A stretch of DNA of 64,000 bases. It comes from Arcobacter sp. CECT 8986 (lineage in GTDB: Bacteria; Campylobacterota; Campylobacteria; Campylobacterales; Arcobacteraceae). Below the pieces are notes generated by a model. That model had not been told where the DNA came from and made no database searches. It saw only the letters and a list, made by a program, of their open reading frames with translations. The stretch lies in assembly GCF_004116725.1 (NCBI RefSeq), contig NZ_PDKG01000001.1:465210-529209 (forward strand). The letters run 5' to 3'. Below are positions 9,201 through 19,907 of the stretch, piece after piece. Each line of letters opens with the position of its first letter. Position 1 is the first letter of the stretch. The translations under genes were made by a program, and so were the position numbers.

Positions 9201-10095
9201 ATAAATTTTTATAATATTTTTTCCATCTTTTATGTTGCCAAAACCATAAATGAGGATATTCTAAAATCTGTTTTTCTATTATATCTGATTGCATTTGAGT
9301 TAATTCTTTTATCTTATCATCTGTTTTAAAATCAAGTTCTTTACAATCAATCATTTCACCAACTTTTAATGTATAATCTCTAAAATCATTCATTACACAG
9401 AATATTGGGATAATTACAGCATCAAGTTTTAATGCCAATCTTGATGTGGCATCAGTTGCCATTACTTTTTTATTAAAAAATTCAATTTCGATACCATTTT
9501 TCATATGTTGGTCAATTACTAAAGCAACTGCTTTTTTCTCTTTAAATGCTTTTAGCATTCCTTTTGCAGCAGATTTTTTTTCTAACATAGTAATATTATT
9601 TCTATCTCTTGCTTTTTCATACATATCATTAATATATGGATTATCCATTTTTCTATTTACAACTGCTAATTTCCCATATTTCAATGCAACATATGGTAAT
9701 GCAATTTCCCAGCCACCATAATGAGCTGTAATATAAATAATCTTTCTATTTTCTTTTATTGCATCTAAAATAACTTGTTCATTTTCTATATTTGCTTTAC
9801 TAATTAATTTCTCTTTTGAAATATGCTGGTTTTCAACAAACTCATACAAATTAAAAAGTAAAGATTTATAAGAAGTAAAAATTATCTCTTCTTTTTTTTC
9901 TTTGCTTATAGAATCACCATAAACTAAGTCCAAATTCACATTTGCAATATGTAAATGTTCTTTATTAAATCTATTAGCTAAATGTGCAATAAATATTAAT
10001 ATTTGTTTTGTAATAAATTTAGGACTTACTAATATTATAAATTTAAAGATGTTATATAAAATATATCTATAATAATCCTTAATTTTTCTCTTCAT
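9178..10095 (-). CDS. lpxL: Lipid A biosynthesis acyltransferase, LpxL/HtrB family
   Basis: A 305-aa lysophospholipid-acyltransferase-fold protein with an N-terminal membrane anchor. The catalytic HX4(D/E) motif appears as TAHYGGWEIA (about residues 121-130). VVNRKMDNPYIN and LVIDQHMKNGIEIEFF follow, as in Kdo-dependent lauroyl/myristoyl transferases of lipid A late acylation. Length is normal for LpxL/LpxM. It acts at the cytoplasmic face of the inner membrane using acyl-ACP. It overlaps waaC by 17 bases and dgkA by 23. LpxL versus LpxM identity is not decided by the sequence alone. Confidence 0.9.
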   Translation of the reverse strand: MKRKIKDYYRYILYNIFKFIILVSPKFITKQILIFIAHLANRFNKEHLHIANVNLDLVYGDSISKEKKEEIIFTSYKSLLFNLYEFVENQHISKEKLISKANIENEQVILDAIKENRKIIYITAHYGGWEIALPYVALKYGKLAVVNRKMDNPYINDMYEKARDRNNITMLEKKSAAKGMLKAFKEKKAVALVIDQHMKNGIEIEFFNKKVMATDATSRLALKLDAVIIPIFCVMNDFRDYTLKVGEMIDCKELDFKTDDKIKELTQMQSDIIEKQILEYPHLWFWQHKRWKKYYKNLYDRNKHE

Positions 10096-11104
10096 AAAGA
10101 ATTTCCTTTGCTACTTTGACAATACTACTTTCATCTATATCTTTAATTGAGAAATCATTCCTATCCAACTTATATGGATCAACATTAGAATTTGACTCAA
10201 TAATTTTATTAATTTTTGTTTCATATGTATTTCTATAACCTGGTGTATTACCAAATAGAGTTATAGAAGGAATATTTAAAGCCCATGCCATATGTGTTGG
10301 ACCAGTGTCATTTCCAATTAATAAATCTGTTTTTGAAACAAGTGCTTTTAAACTATTTAAATCTATTTTAGGAAGCATTTTTGCATTAGTAGTATTTTTT
10401 TCTAAATAATTTGCAATATCTTTTTCTACTTCACTTCCCCAAGCTATTAAAAAATTTTCATTTATAGAATTTACTATTTTAACAAATTTTTCTTTAGAAT
10501 ACATCTTACTAGGCCAACTTGCACCAACTATTAATAAAATATTCTTTTTTGTATTACTTAAATAGTCATATATTCTTTTATCTTCATCTTTAAAAAATAA
10601 AAAAGGCTCTTTATTTAAAATATCATCTTTTGTAATATTAAAATCAAATGGTTCTGACATTATTTTTGCATTTCTTTCTATTACATTTGAATCATAAGAA
10701 ATAGAAACTTTTTGTTTGTAAAAATTACTTGCAAACTTCTCTCTAATTGAATCTTTTGAAAAGCCAACAACATATTTCCCTAAAAGTTTAGAGACAATTG
10801 CAGATTTTATTAACCCTTGAGCATCAATAATTAAGTCATAATTATTTTTAGAATATATTCTTGTTAATTTAATTTGAGAAAATAGTTCTTTTTTATCTTT
10901 TTTTATACTTTTAAGATTTAGTTCATAGATATTATCAATATGTGGATTATTTTCTAAAACTTTACTAAAAGCTTTTTCAACAAACCAATCAATTTGAATA
11001 TTTGGATAATGTTTTTTTATAAATTGTAAAGCAATCATAGAGTGAATAATATCACCCATTGCAGATAGCTTTACAATGGCTATTTTGTCTAACTTTTTAA
11101 TCAT
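10079..11104 (-). CDS. waaC: Lipopolysaccharide heptosyltransferase I
   Basis: A 341-aa GT9 family enzyme. The N-terminus has IAIVKLSAMGDIIHSM, the ADP-heptose transferase signature, followed by QIDWFVEKAF. The C-terminal domain carries LLIGNDTGPTHMAWAL (about residues 264-279), the conserved donor-binding motif, and TLFGNTPGYRN. The LSAMGD form and WFVE match WaaC better than WaaF. It adds the first L-glycero-D-manno-heptose to Kdo of the LPS inner core. Its start overlaps the stop of the Ppx/GppA gene by 4 bases (ATGA), so the LPS operon may be transcribed from further upstream. Confidence 0.92.
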   Translation of the reverse strand: MIKKLDKIAIVKLSAMGDIIHSMIALQFIKKHYPNIQIDWFVEKAFSKVLENNPHIDNIYELNLKSIKKDKKELFSQIKLTRIYSKNNYDLIIDAQGLIKSAIVSKLLGKYVVGFSKDSIREKFASNFYKQKVSISYDSNVIERNAKIMSEPFDFNITKDDILNKEPFLFFKDEDKRIYDYLSNTKKNILLIVGASWPSKMYSKEKFVKIVNSINENFLIAWGSEVEKDIANYLEKNTTNAKMLPKIDLNSLKALVSKTDLLIGNDTGPTHMAWALNIPSITLFGNTPGYRNTYETKINKIIESNSNVDPYKLDRNDFSIKDIDESSIVKVAKEILYEEKN

Positions 11105-12570
11105 AGAAGTTCTATATTTAAATTATTTGGTTTCTCTAATCTGTCTAAAGAAGACTCTATTAAAAATGAGTATTCAGGTAGCTTAATTTTTAAAGTTTCA
11201 TCATCTAACTCATATTCAACTTTTGGCTTAGTAAAATCTTGGTTAATCATCAAATTTAAAGATATCATAAATGACATCCATTGCATTGTTTCTAAACTTG
11301 GCAATAGTTCTTTATATTCATATAAATCTTTTTTTGTTGGTAAAGATTTTTTTGAGAACTTAATAGTATGTGCAACGATAACTCTTGAAGTATGTAAAAA
11401 GTCATAATTTAAACCATTTAAAATAAAATTAAAAGTATTATCATTAACTTTATAAAAATTCAAAGAAGTACCAATAGAGTGAAGCTTTGAAGATACAACC
11501 AAAAATGTTTTAAACTTATCATCTAAATTATGTAAAGGTTTTAATGCTTCAAATATTTTAGCTGCATTATTACCATAATAAGCACTTTGATTACTATCTA
11601 ATTCAAATCTATCTAATAAAGACCTAACACTTACATTAAAATTTGATGGAAATCTATGATTTGAATTTCTTAATAAATCACAAAGATAAACACCTTCCCT
11701 TACACCAACTCCTGAAGTGATTACTTTTTTTATTTTTAACTCTTCTAATATAGAATTAAATATAAAAGTACCCTCTTTAATAGTGTCAAATCTATCTTTT
11801 TTAATACCTAGATTTTTTAACTCATCAGTGCTTGTTGCATCTATAATTTTAGTGATTAAATCTTTTTGTTCTTCTACATTGTATGTATATCCATGAAGAA
11901 CATCTAAGCAATATGAAGTATTTTTCATTATTACTTTTGTAACGGCTCTGATACTTCCACCAATTCCAACTGCAACTTGAGGAATATCAATACCTAATTC
12001 AAAAATCTTTTCAATATTTTTTTTGATATATTCTCTAGCTTCTTTGATATTTCCTTTTTCAAAGAATATCTCATTTAACCTAACTGTTCCTATATCCAAA
12101 GATATTGTTTTTTCTATTACTCCATTTTTTATAAAGCAAAATTCAGTAGAACCACCACCAATATCTATTGTAACAAATTCATTATTGTGAAGAAGATTTA
12201 CAGCAGCAACACCGCCATAATAAGCCTCTTTTTCACCATTAATAACTTTTATACTTAAGCCTAGCTCTTTTTTTACTCTAGATAAAAAAACTTTTGAATT
12301 TGGTGCATCACGAAGTGCAGATGTAGCAACACAAATCACTTTTCTTGATTTAAGTGATTTTGAAATATTTAAAAAAGATTTTAATGAGTTAAAAGCTCTG
12401 TCCATTGGTAACTGCTGAAGATTACCGTTATTTTCATAACACCCTTCAGAGATTTTAACTCTACTTTTTGTTTCATTTATCAAATGAAACGCGAATCTAC
12501 TACTTTTTTGTAATACAACCATACGCATTGAGTTAGACCCAATGTCAATAATAGTTGTAATTTTTGCCAT
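11101..12570 (-). CDS. Ppx/GppA family exopolyphosphatase/pppGpp phosphohydrolase
   Basis: A 489-aa actin/hexokinase-fold phosphatase. Phosphate-binding loop 1 is TIIDIGSNSMRMVV (about residues 6-19). ATSALRDAPN and the INGEKEAYYGG segment (about 130-140) carry the catalytic glutamate region. VTIDIGGGSTEF (about 152-163) is loop 2, and GVGVREGV is the family C-terminal element. About 190 residues follow, consistent with the HD-like C-terminal domain. It should hydrolyse polyphosphate and/or pppGpp. It starts one base after the ferredoxin gene stop. The choice between Ppx and GppA is not possible from motifs. Confidence 0.9.
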   Translation of the reverse strand: MAKITTIIDIGSNSMRMVVLQKSSRFAFHLINETKSRVKISEGCYENNGNLQQLPMDRAFNSLKSFLNISKSLKSRKVICVATSALRDAPNSKVFLSRVKKELGLSIKVINGEKEAYYGGVAAVNLLHNNEFVTIDIGGGSTEFCFIKNGVIEKTISLDIGTVRLNEIFFEKGNIKEAREYIKKNIEKIFELGIDIPQVAVGIGGSIRAVTKVIMKNTSYCLDVLHGYTYNVEEQKDLITKIIDATSTDELKNLGIKKDRFDTIKEGTFIFNSILEELKIKKVITSGVGVREGVYLCDLLRNSNHRFPSNFNVSVRSLLDRFELDSNQSAYYGNNAAKIFEALKPLHNLDDKFKTFLVVSSKLHSIGTSLNFYKVNDNTFNFILNGLNYDFLHTSRVIVAHTIKFSKKSLPTKKDLYEYKELLPSLETMQWMSFMISLNLMINQDFTKPKVEYELDDETLKIKLPEYSFLIESSLDRLEKPNNLNIELL

Positions 12571-12571
12571 A

Positions 12572-12829
<258 letters not shown>

Positions 12830-12871
12830 CTACCTAATCCTAAGTTGAAATATTTATGTTGGATTTATAAC

Positions 12872-13600
12872 CTAAAGTTTATTAATAGTATCTTTAACTA
12901 GATTAAAAATATGGGTATTTTTAGCAACAATTAAGAATTTATCGTTTTTATACACATTTAAATCATTGCAAAAGTATAATCCAGCAGCAATATCAAACTC
13001 TCTAATTTTACCTATAAATAGTACAAAATTATAGTTTCTAGCATCGCATAAACTCAGTGCAATTGCACCTAAACTTCTATATTTGATATCGTATTTATAT
13101 AAACTTTCACAAACTTTTGGATTTTTATATGCTCTTTCAATTATTGCAAATTTTGGTTTTTCAATTGAAATAATATTGATTTTTTTGTTAGTTTTTAAAT
13201 CAATTTTTGTTAGTTCTTCATCTTTAGTTTTATAAGTTAAAATTCCAGTTGAAAGATTACAAACAACTCCTGCAACAATTTCTCCATTATCTTCAAGTGC
13301 CACAGAAGTTCCATAATATGGCAAATTAGAAGCTAAATTATCACTTCCATCAATGGGGTCAATTATTACTCTTTTGTTTGTATTTGAAAAAATATCTCCA
13401 CTCTCTTCAGAATAAATAGAACCATACTTTTTTAAATACAAAATAAATATCTCTTCAGCCTTAAAATCAATTTTTAGACTTTTATCTCCACCAAAACCAA
13501 TTTTTCCACTAAATTGTAAATCATCATTTGATATATGAGTATTTATATACTCATATATCTCTTGATTTGCTTTTATACAATCATTTATAAAATCAGTCAT
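12872..13600 (-). CDS. Inositol-monophosphatase family protein (SuhB/CysQ-like)
   Basis: A 242-aa Mg-dependent, Li-sensitive-type phosphatase fold. EEIFILYLKKYGSIYSEESGD carries the first metal-binding acidic pair, and VIIDPIDGSDNLASNLPYYG (about residues 71-90) is the DPIDGT-like signature. FDIAAGLYFCNDL (about 209-221) replaces the usual W-D-x-A-A motif with F-D-I-A-A. Candidate substrates are inositol phosphate, adenosine 3',5'-bisphosphate or fructose bisphosphate. The start codon shares its A with the gltD stop (TAATG), showing co-translation with glutamate synthase. The family call is firm, substrate unresolved. Confidence 0.85.
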   Translation of the reverse strand: MTDFINDCIKANQEIYEYINTHISNDDLQFSGKIGFGGDKSLKIDFKAEEIFILYLKKYGSIYSEESGDIFSNTNKRVIIDPIDGSDNLASNLPYYGTSVALEDNGEIVAGVVCNLSTGILTYKTKDEELTKIDLKTNKKINIISIEKPKFAIIERAYKNPKVCESLYKYDIKYRSLGAIALSLCDARNYNFVLFIGKIREFDIAAGLYFCNDLNVYKNDKFLIVAKNTHIFNLVKDTINKL

Positions 13601-14976
13601 TAAGATAGTGCTTTTATTATCTCTTTTGCTGCTTCTCTACCATCTGCTGCGGCAGTTACTGCTAAGTGTGCACCTCTTCTACAATCTCCACCTGCATAAT
13701 ATTTATCATTTGAAGTTTTAAAGTTATCATCAATAACTATTCCACCCCATGAGTTTGTATCAATATTCATCTCTTTTAAAAATGCTGGAACTTCAGGTGA
13801 AAAACCTAATGCCATAATAATTACATCAGCTTCTTCAAAATATTCACTTCCTTCTACTATTTCAACTCTTTGTCTTCCAGATTCATCTGGTTCACTTAAA
13901 GTAGTTTCTTGAAGTTCAATTGCTACTGCTTTTCCATTTTCAACTTTTATAGATTTTGGAGAAACATTGAAAATATATTCAACACCCTCTTCTTTTGCAT
14001 TTACAACCTCTTTTTTACTTCCAGGCATATTTGCTTCATCTCTTCTATATAAACATTTAACTGTTTTAGCTTTTTCTCTTACTGATGTTCTAACACAGTC
14101 CATAGCAGTATCTCCACCACCAATTACAACTACATTTTTATCTTTTACATCAATAAAATCTTCAACTTTTTGACCAAAGTTTCTTTTTTGAATTCTTTTT
14201 AGAAAATCAATTGCTAAGTGTACGTTAGGAGCATCTTCACCAGAAACTCTAGCTTTTCTTCCTAAAGTTGCACCAATTCCTAAAAATACTGCATCAAACT
14301 CTTTTTCTAAATCAGAAATAGATTTATCTTTTCCTATTTCACAATTTACATGAAGTCTCATACCAGCTTCTAATAACCAGTTAATTCTTCTTTCAACTAC
14401 TTTTTTGTCAAGTTTAAAACCTGGAATACCATATGTTAAAAGTCCACCAGCTTTATCATCTCTTTCAAACATCTCAACTGCAATACCTTTTCTTAATAAA
14501 AATGTAGCGGCTGAAATTCCAGCAGGTCCAGAACCAATAATTGCAACTTTTTTATTTAAGCTTATTGGAGCAAATTTAGGTTTTAATCCTTGTTCAAATC
14601 CAGTCTCATTAATATGAGTCTCAATTGCACCAATTGATACAGCACCATGTCCTGTATTTAAAGAACAATCTCCCTCACATAATACATCATGTGGACAGAT
14701 TTTTCCTAAAATTTCAGGGAATGGAGAAGTTTCATTTGATAAAGCAAATGCTAATTCTAAATTTTTCTCAGCTGTTTGTTTTAACCATGCTGGAATAAAA
14801 TTGTGTAATGGACATTTAGAGTGGCAGTATGGATCTCCACACTGCATACATCTATCCGATTGCTCTTTTGCCTTATTTTGTCCAAATACTTCATAAACTT
14901 CATTAAAATCTTTTAATCTTTGTAATACATCTCTTTTATTTGGATTAACTCTTTCAAACTTTGTAAAATTTAACAT
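13600..14976 (-). CDS. gltD: Glutamate synthase (NADPH) small subunit
   Basis: About 458 aa when started at the ATG at 14976, which sits six bases after GGAG. A longer form from 14988 would overlap gltB without a ribosome site. An N-terminal cysteine-rich [4Fe-4S] region (CMQCGDPYCHSKCPLHN and CPHDVLCEGDCSL) precedes the FAD-binding GSGPAGISAA motif and the NADPH-binding GGGDTAMDC motif. It passes electrons from NADPH to the large subunit for glutamate formation from glutamine and 2-oxoglutarate. It follows the gltB stop by one base. Confidence 0.96.
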   Translation of the reverse strand: MLNFTKFERVNPNKRDVLQRLKDFNEVYEVFGQNKAKEQSDRCMQCGDPYCHSKCPLHNFIPAWLKQTAEKNLELAFALSNETSPFPEILGKICPHDVLCEGDCSLNTGHGAVSIGAIETHINETGFEQGLKPKFAPISLNKKVAIIGSGPAGISAATFLLRKGIAVEMFERDDKAGGLLTYGIPGFKLDKKVVERRINWLLEAGMRLHVNCEIGKDKSISDLEKEFDAVFLGIGATLGRKARVSGEDAPNVHLAIDFLKRIQKRNFGQKVEDFIDVKDKNVVVIGGGDTAMDCVRTSVREKAKTVKCLYRRDEANMPGSKKEVVNAKEEGVEYIFNVSPKSIKVENGKAVAIELQETTLSEPDESGRQRVEIVEGSEYFEEADVIIMALGFSPEVPAFLKEMNIDTNSWGGIVIDDNFKTSNDKYYAGGDCRRGAHLAVTAAADGREAAKEIIKALS

Positions 14977-14977
14977 T

Positions 14978-17900
14978 CTAATCTCCATTCTCAGGGTCTA
15001 GAGGTAATACTTTCATATCTTTTGGTTTTACCATCCAGAAATTTCTAATTTCAGCTCTAAAATTATCTAAAATTGACTCAGCTTTTTCACTTCCTGTTTC
15101 ATTTAAATAATTAACTAATAATCTTTTTAAATATAATCTTTCTCTTTCAGTATCATCTGTATCTATTCTAACAGCTTCGATTAATTCTTGGTTCATATTG
15201 TCAACAAATGCTTTTTCATCATCATAAATAAATGCTAAACCACCTGTCATACCTGCACCAAAGTTAATTCCTGTATCACCTAAAATAACTACAATTCCAC
15301 CTGTCATATATTCACAAGCATTATCACCTGTTCCTTCTACAACTGCTGTACAACCAGAGTTTCTTACTGCAAATCTTTCACCAGCTGTTGCTTTAACATA
15401 TAGTGAACCACCAGTTGCACCATATAAACAAGTATTACCAATACCAGCAAAATCTTTACCTTGGTTGTATGGGTTGATTATGATTTTACCACCATTCATT
15501 CCCTTACCAACATAGTCATTTGCCACACCTTCTAAGTTAAGAACCATACCTTTACTTAAAAATGCTCCAAAAGATTGACCAGCTACACCTTTTAAATTAA
15601 GAGTAATTGTATCTTCTGGTAAACCTTCATCTCCATAGAATTTAGCAATTTCACCAGAAATAAGCGCACCAAAACTTCTGTTTAAGTTTGAAATTTCTTC
15701 ATTTACTTTTACTTTTAAAGATGGTTTTTCAATTGTTCTATATACTTTTTTAAGTATATCTTTTTCAAATTTATTTTTATCAAATGGTTCATTTGATTCT
15801 TTTTGACAAGTATCAACTCCATCGATTCTTCTTAAAATATTTTGGAAATCGAATTTTTTTGCAAAATCATCATCAATTACTTTTAATAAATCACTTCTAC
15901 CTACAATCTCTTCTACTGTTTTGTATCCAAGTTTTGCAAGTATTTCTCTAACTTCTTCAGCTAAGAAAGTAAAGTAAGAGATTAGTCTTTCAACTGTACC
16001 ATTAAATTGCTCTCTTAAATCATCATCTTGAGTTGCAACCCCAACAGAACATTTGTTAGTATGACAAATTCTTAAAATTTTACATCCAAGTAATGTTAAT
16101 GCTGCTGTACCAAATGCATAAGACTCTGCACCTAACATTGCAGCTTTTACTACATCAAGTCCAGTTTTTAATCCACCATCAGTTTGAACATGAACAGACT
16201 CTCTTAAGTGGTTAGCTTTAAGTGCATTATGTGCTTCAGAAAGACCAATTTCCCAAGAGTTACCTGCATGTTTAATTGATGTTAATGGAGCAGCACCTGT
16301 TCCACCATCTCCACCAGAAATAATAATTTTATCTGCATATGCTTTTGCAACACCTGCTGCAATTGTTCCTACACCAATTGAAGAAACAAGTTTTACAGTG
16401 ATTTTTGCATCTGGATTAACTTGTTTTAAATCAAAGATTAATTGTGCTAAATCTTCAATTGAGTAAATATCATGGTGTGGTGGAGGTGAAATAAGTGTAA
16501 CACCAGCAACTGTATGTCTTAATGTTGCAATTAATGGAGTTACTTTATGACCTGGTAATTGTCCACCTTCACCTGGTTTTGCACCTTGAGCAACTTTAAT
16601 TTGTAACTCTTCTGCACTTCTTAAATACCCAGGAGTTACACCAAATCTACCTGATGCAACTTGTTTAATTTTAGAGTTTTTAAGTGTTCCAAATCTTGCT
16701 TTATCTTCTCCACCCTCACCTGAGTTAGAAGAACCACCAATTGTATTCATTGCCATTGCTAATGCTTCATGAGCTTCTGGTGAAATAGAACCACAAGACA
16801 TAGCAGCAGTTGCAAATCTTTTAAAGATATTCTCTTTTGACTCAACTTCTGAAATATCAATTGATTTTTTATCTGAATTAAACTCAAAGAAATCTCTAAT
16901 AAATTTTTTATCTCTATTTTCAACTAATTTTTTTAATCCATCAAAATCTGAAATCTCTTCTTTTTTAGTTGCGTTTTTATTATGCATTGCTCTTGTTGTT
17001 TGTGGACCATAATCATGATACTCACCACCATCAATATATTTATAAAAACCACCTAAATCTAATGGGAACATATGGTTGTTATCATAAAATGCATTGTAAT
17101 GTGATTTTTCAATTCTTTTTTCGATATCTAAATATCCAAGTCCTGCTAATTCACTATGTGCACCTTCAAAACATTCACTAACAATTTTGTCAGATAAACC
17201 AATAACATCAAATAATGCAGAGTTTCTATAACTTGCAACAGTTGAGATACCCATTTTTGACATAATTTTCATTAATCCAGCATTTAATGATTTTTGTGTA
17301 TTTTTAAGAAGTCTTTGCATTTCATATTTTGAAACACCTTTTCTTTCATATAAACCTACAATAGTTCCATACATTAAATAAGGATAAATAGCTGTAACAC
17401 CAAAGGCTAAAAGAACAGCTGCCATATGTGGATCATAAGCTTCTCCAGTTACAGAAACAAGACATACACAGTGTCTAATACCCTCTTCTAATAAAATATT
17501 ATTAATATATCCAACTGCCATTGCCATTGGAATTAATTTTTTTGATTTACAAACTTTTCTATCATCTAATATAACAACTGTTACATCTTCATTTTTTACA
17601 GAATCAACAACACTTTTTGCTAGTTGTTTTAAACTACCTTCTAAATCTGTATCAAATGTAGTATAAAAAGTTTTATTTTTATAATATGAATCATATCTTG
17701 GAGATTTACTATTTCCAAAAGATACTAACACATCATATTTTTCTTTCATTAAAATAGGACTTGCTACTTTTAATCTTTTAGAGTAATTCTCTTTTTCATC
17801 AAGAATATTTTGTAATCTACCAAAACCTGTCTCTAAAGACATTACAACTTTTTCTCTATATGGATCAATTGGTGGGTTTGTAACTTGTGCAAACTTTTGT

Positions 17901-19414
17901 CTAAAGAAATCAGTAAAATTTCTATTTACTTTTGAAAATGCAGCTAATGGTGTATCATCTCCCATAGAACCAACTGGTTCTTTACCATCTTTTGCCATTG
18001 GATCAATTACTTGATCTATTGCTTCATAAGTAATATTGAAATATTTTTGTTTATTTTCTAACTCATCTATTTTATAATCATCTAATTCTAAGAAAGACTC
18101 TTCAATATACTCTTGAAGATATTTCATTTCATTATTTAACCATTTTGAATAGTTTTGAGAAGATTTTAAATAATCATTAATATCATCTTCTTTTAGAATT
18201 TTTCCATATTTTAAATCAAGACCAATCATTTGACCAGATTGTAATCTTCCTCTTTCTAAAATATTTTCTTCATCAATAGGAAGTGTTCCATACTCAGATG
18301 TAATATAGATATTTTTATCTTTTGTAATAATATATTTAGATGGTCTTAATCCATTTCTATCAATTAAACATCCAATATGTCTACCATCAGTTAATGAAAC
18401 GGCAGCTGGTCCATCCCATGCTTCCATACTTGCAGCTGTATATTCATAAAATGCTCTTAAATCTGAATCCATATGAGGAGCATTTTGCCAAGGTGCAGGA
18501 ATTAAACTTCTTGCAGCTTTAAAGAAATCAATACCATTTACTAACATGAATTCAAACATATTGTCTAAAGATGCTGAATCCGAACTCCCTTGTTGTAAAA
18601 TTGGTAAAATTCTTTTTAACTCATCATCTGTAAATATTTCAGATTCAATTTTTTCTGATTTAACTTCTACACCAAATCTATTTGCTTCAACAGAGTTAAT
18701 CTCACCATTGTGAGCAATTGCTCTAAATGGTTGAGCTAATTTCCATTTTGGAAGTGTATTCGTTGAAAATCTTTGGTGAAATAAAGCAAATGAGATTTGA
18801 AAATCTTCATCCCTTAAATCTAAATAGAAATGCTTAATATGCGTAGGCATAATAAGCCCTTTATATGCAATTACTTTTGATGAAAACGTAGGAATATAAA
18901 AATCTTGTTTATCTTCTAAGTGATGTTCACACTCTTTTCTTGTTAGATAAAGCATAGCATCAAATCTTTTTGATGACATTAAGCTACTAGGCGTTACAAA
19001 AACTTGTATTATATTTGGTAATGTATCTAGTGCTTGTTGACCTAATGCGTCAGTGTCAACAGGAACATCTCTTGTCATTAATACTTTTAAATCATTCTTT
19101 TCACAATATTCTTTAAATACATCAATATCTTTTATATCCCTTGTGAAAATCATTGCTACTGCGTAAGTTTCTGGTAAGTCAATACCATTTTCGCTAGTAA
19201 CTTTTCTCATAAAATAATCTGGCATTGATAATAATAAACCAGATCCATCCCCCGTTTTTCCATCCGCTGCAACTGCCCCTCTGTGCATCATTCTTTCCAG
19301 CGAAGTAATAGCATCTTCTAAATTTTTATGACTTGGTTTATTTTTTAAATTTGCTAATAAACCAAAACCACAGTTATCTTTAAAAGATGTTAATAAGTCT
19401 AAGTTAGAACCCAT
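14978..19414 (-). CDS. gltB: Glutamate synthase large subunit
   Basis: About 1478 aa. I place the start at 19414 rather than the in-frame codon at 19513, because AAGGAAAATA immediately precedes this ATG and the extra 33 residues have no family counterpart. A short propeptide ends before Cys15 (NCGFGLL), the class-II glutamine amidotransferase nucleophile. Then come the central domain and the FMN synthase domain, with GEGGEDKARFG, PGEGGQLPGHKV and SGGDGGTGAAPLTS. The 3Fe-4S cysteines lie in CHTNKCSVGVATQ, and the C-terminal beta-helix GXGXG domain has FGAFLSKG and GATGGSLYVKATAGERFAVRN repeats (shortened here). It forms the GOGAT complex with gltD directly downstream. Confidence 0.96.
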   Translation of the reverse strand: MGSNLDLLTSFKDNCGFGLLANLKNKPSHKNLEDAITSLERMMHRGAVAADGKTGDGSGLLLSMPDYFMRKVTSENGIDLPETYAVAMIFTRDIKDIDVFKEYCEKNDLKVLMTRDVPVDTDALGQQALDTLPNIIQVFVTPSSLMSSKRFDAMLYLTRKECEHHLEDKQDFYIPTFSSKVIAYKGLIMPTHIKHFYLDLRDEDFQISFALFHQRFSTNTLPKWKLAQPFRAIAHNGEINSVEANRFGVEVKSEKIESEIFTDDELKRILPILQQGSSDSASLDNMFEFMLVNGIDFFKAARSLIPAPWQNAPHMDSDLRAFYEYTAASMEAWDGPAAVSLTDGRHIGCLIDRNGLRPSKYIITKDKNIYITSEYGTLPIDEENILERGRLQSGQMIGLDLKYGKILKEDDINDYLKSSQNYSKWLNNEMKYLQEYIEESFLELDDYKIDELENKQKYFNITYEAIDQVIDPMAKDGKEPVGSMGDDTPLAAFSKVNRNFTDFFRQKFAQVTNPPIDPYREKVVMSLETGFGRLQNILDEKENYSKRLKVASPILMKEKYDVLVSFGNSKSPRYDSYYKNKTFYTTFDTDLEGSLKQLAKSVVDSVKNEDVTVVILDDRKVCKSKKLIPMAMAVGYINNILLEEGIRHCVCLVSVTGEAYDPHMAAVLLAFGVTAIYPYLMYGTIVGLYERKGVSKYEMQRLLKNTQKSLNAGLMKIMSKMGISTVASYRNSALFDVIGLSDKIVSECFEGAHSELAGLGYLDIEKRIEKSHYNAFYDNNHMFPLDLGGFYKYIDGGEYHDYGPQTTRAMHNKNATKKEEISDFDGLKKLVENRDKKFIRDFFEFNSDKKSIDISEVESKENIFKRFATAAMSCGSISPEAHEALAMAMNTIGGSSNSGEGGEDKARFGTLKNSKIKQVASGRFGVTPGYLRSAEELQIKVAQGAKPGEGGQLPGHKVTPLIATLRHTVAGVTLISPPPHHDIYSIEDLAQLIFDLKQVNPDAKITVKLVSSIGVGTIAAGVAKAYADKIIISGGDGGTGAAPLTSIKHAGNSWEIGLSEAHNALKANHLRESVHVQTDGGLKTGLDVVKAAMLGAESYAFGTAALTLLGCKILRICHTNKCSVGVATQDDDLREQFNGTVERLISYFTFLAEEVREILAKLGYKTVEEIVGRSDLLKVIDDDFAKKFDFQNILRRIDGVDTCQKESNEPFDKNKFEKDILKKVYRTIEKPSLKVKVNEEISNLNRSFGALISGEIAKFYGDEGLPEDTITLNLKGVAGQSFGAFLSKGMVLNLEGVANDYVGKGMNGGKIIINPYNQGKDFAGIGNTCLYGATGGSLYVKATAGERFAVRNSGCTAVVEGTGDNACEYMTGGIVVILGDTGINFGAGMTGGLAFIYDDEKAFVDNMNQELIEAVRIDTDDTERERLYLKRLLVNYLNETGSEKAESILDNFRAEIRNFWMVKPKDMKVLPLDPENGD

Positions 19415-19907
19415 TATTTTCCTTTTTGTTAATATAGTATAATTATTATATCCCTTAATAAAAGTATTACAATTTACCAAATTTTTAATTAAAAAATGTT
19501 TAATTTTAATCATATAAGCTACTACTAAGGTAAAATTTGTTTGAGAACATTGTGGTTACAAAGCGGTAACCTCATATTTTTTGGTATAAATTTGACACAA
19601 AAAAAACTTTTATTAAAAAATTTTTTTATCCATATTTTATTATTAAATTACGCAAATAGTACTATTTTTACCTAAAACTTAATTTGAAAATTTAAGCACT
19701 ATTTTATATATGTTACACATTTCGCTATTTTTGCTATTTTAATGCTATTTTTAGCAAAAAAAAAGATACTTATCATATGTTCAAATATTGATTTTATGGT
19801 ACTTTTGAAACATTTTGTTAACAAATTTTTAAATTTATCTTTTTTTACATAATATTTACATAACTTTAGATTATAATTTTCACAGTATCAAAAAACAAGG
19901 AGTGAAA
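19415..19907. promoter_or_regulatory. Divergent regulatory region between gltB and dctPQM
   Basis: A 493-bp gene-free region serving gltB leftward and dctP rightward. It holds an inverted repeat GGTTAC-N6-GTAACC (19554-19571), a set of CTATTTT(T) elements (three GCTATTTT copies at 19724, 19733 and 19744, with looser copies upstream), and a perfect 12-bp palindrome TTTGTTAACAAA (19814-19825). These lie where operator sites for the TRAP transporter would be expected. No sigma-54 -24/-12 signature was seen, and no RNA gene or ORF stands out. Confidence 0.55.

Noticed and set aside
19415..19513. N-terminal extension of GltB from 19513
   Set aside because: The 33 extra residues have no counterpart in the family, and a strong AAGGAAAATA ribosome site precedes the ATG at 19414.
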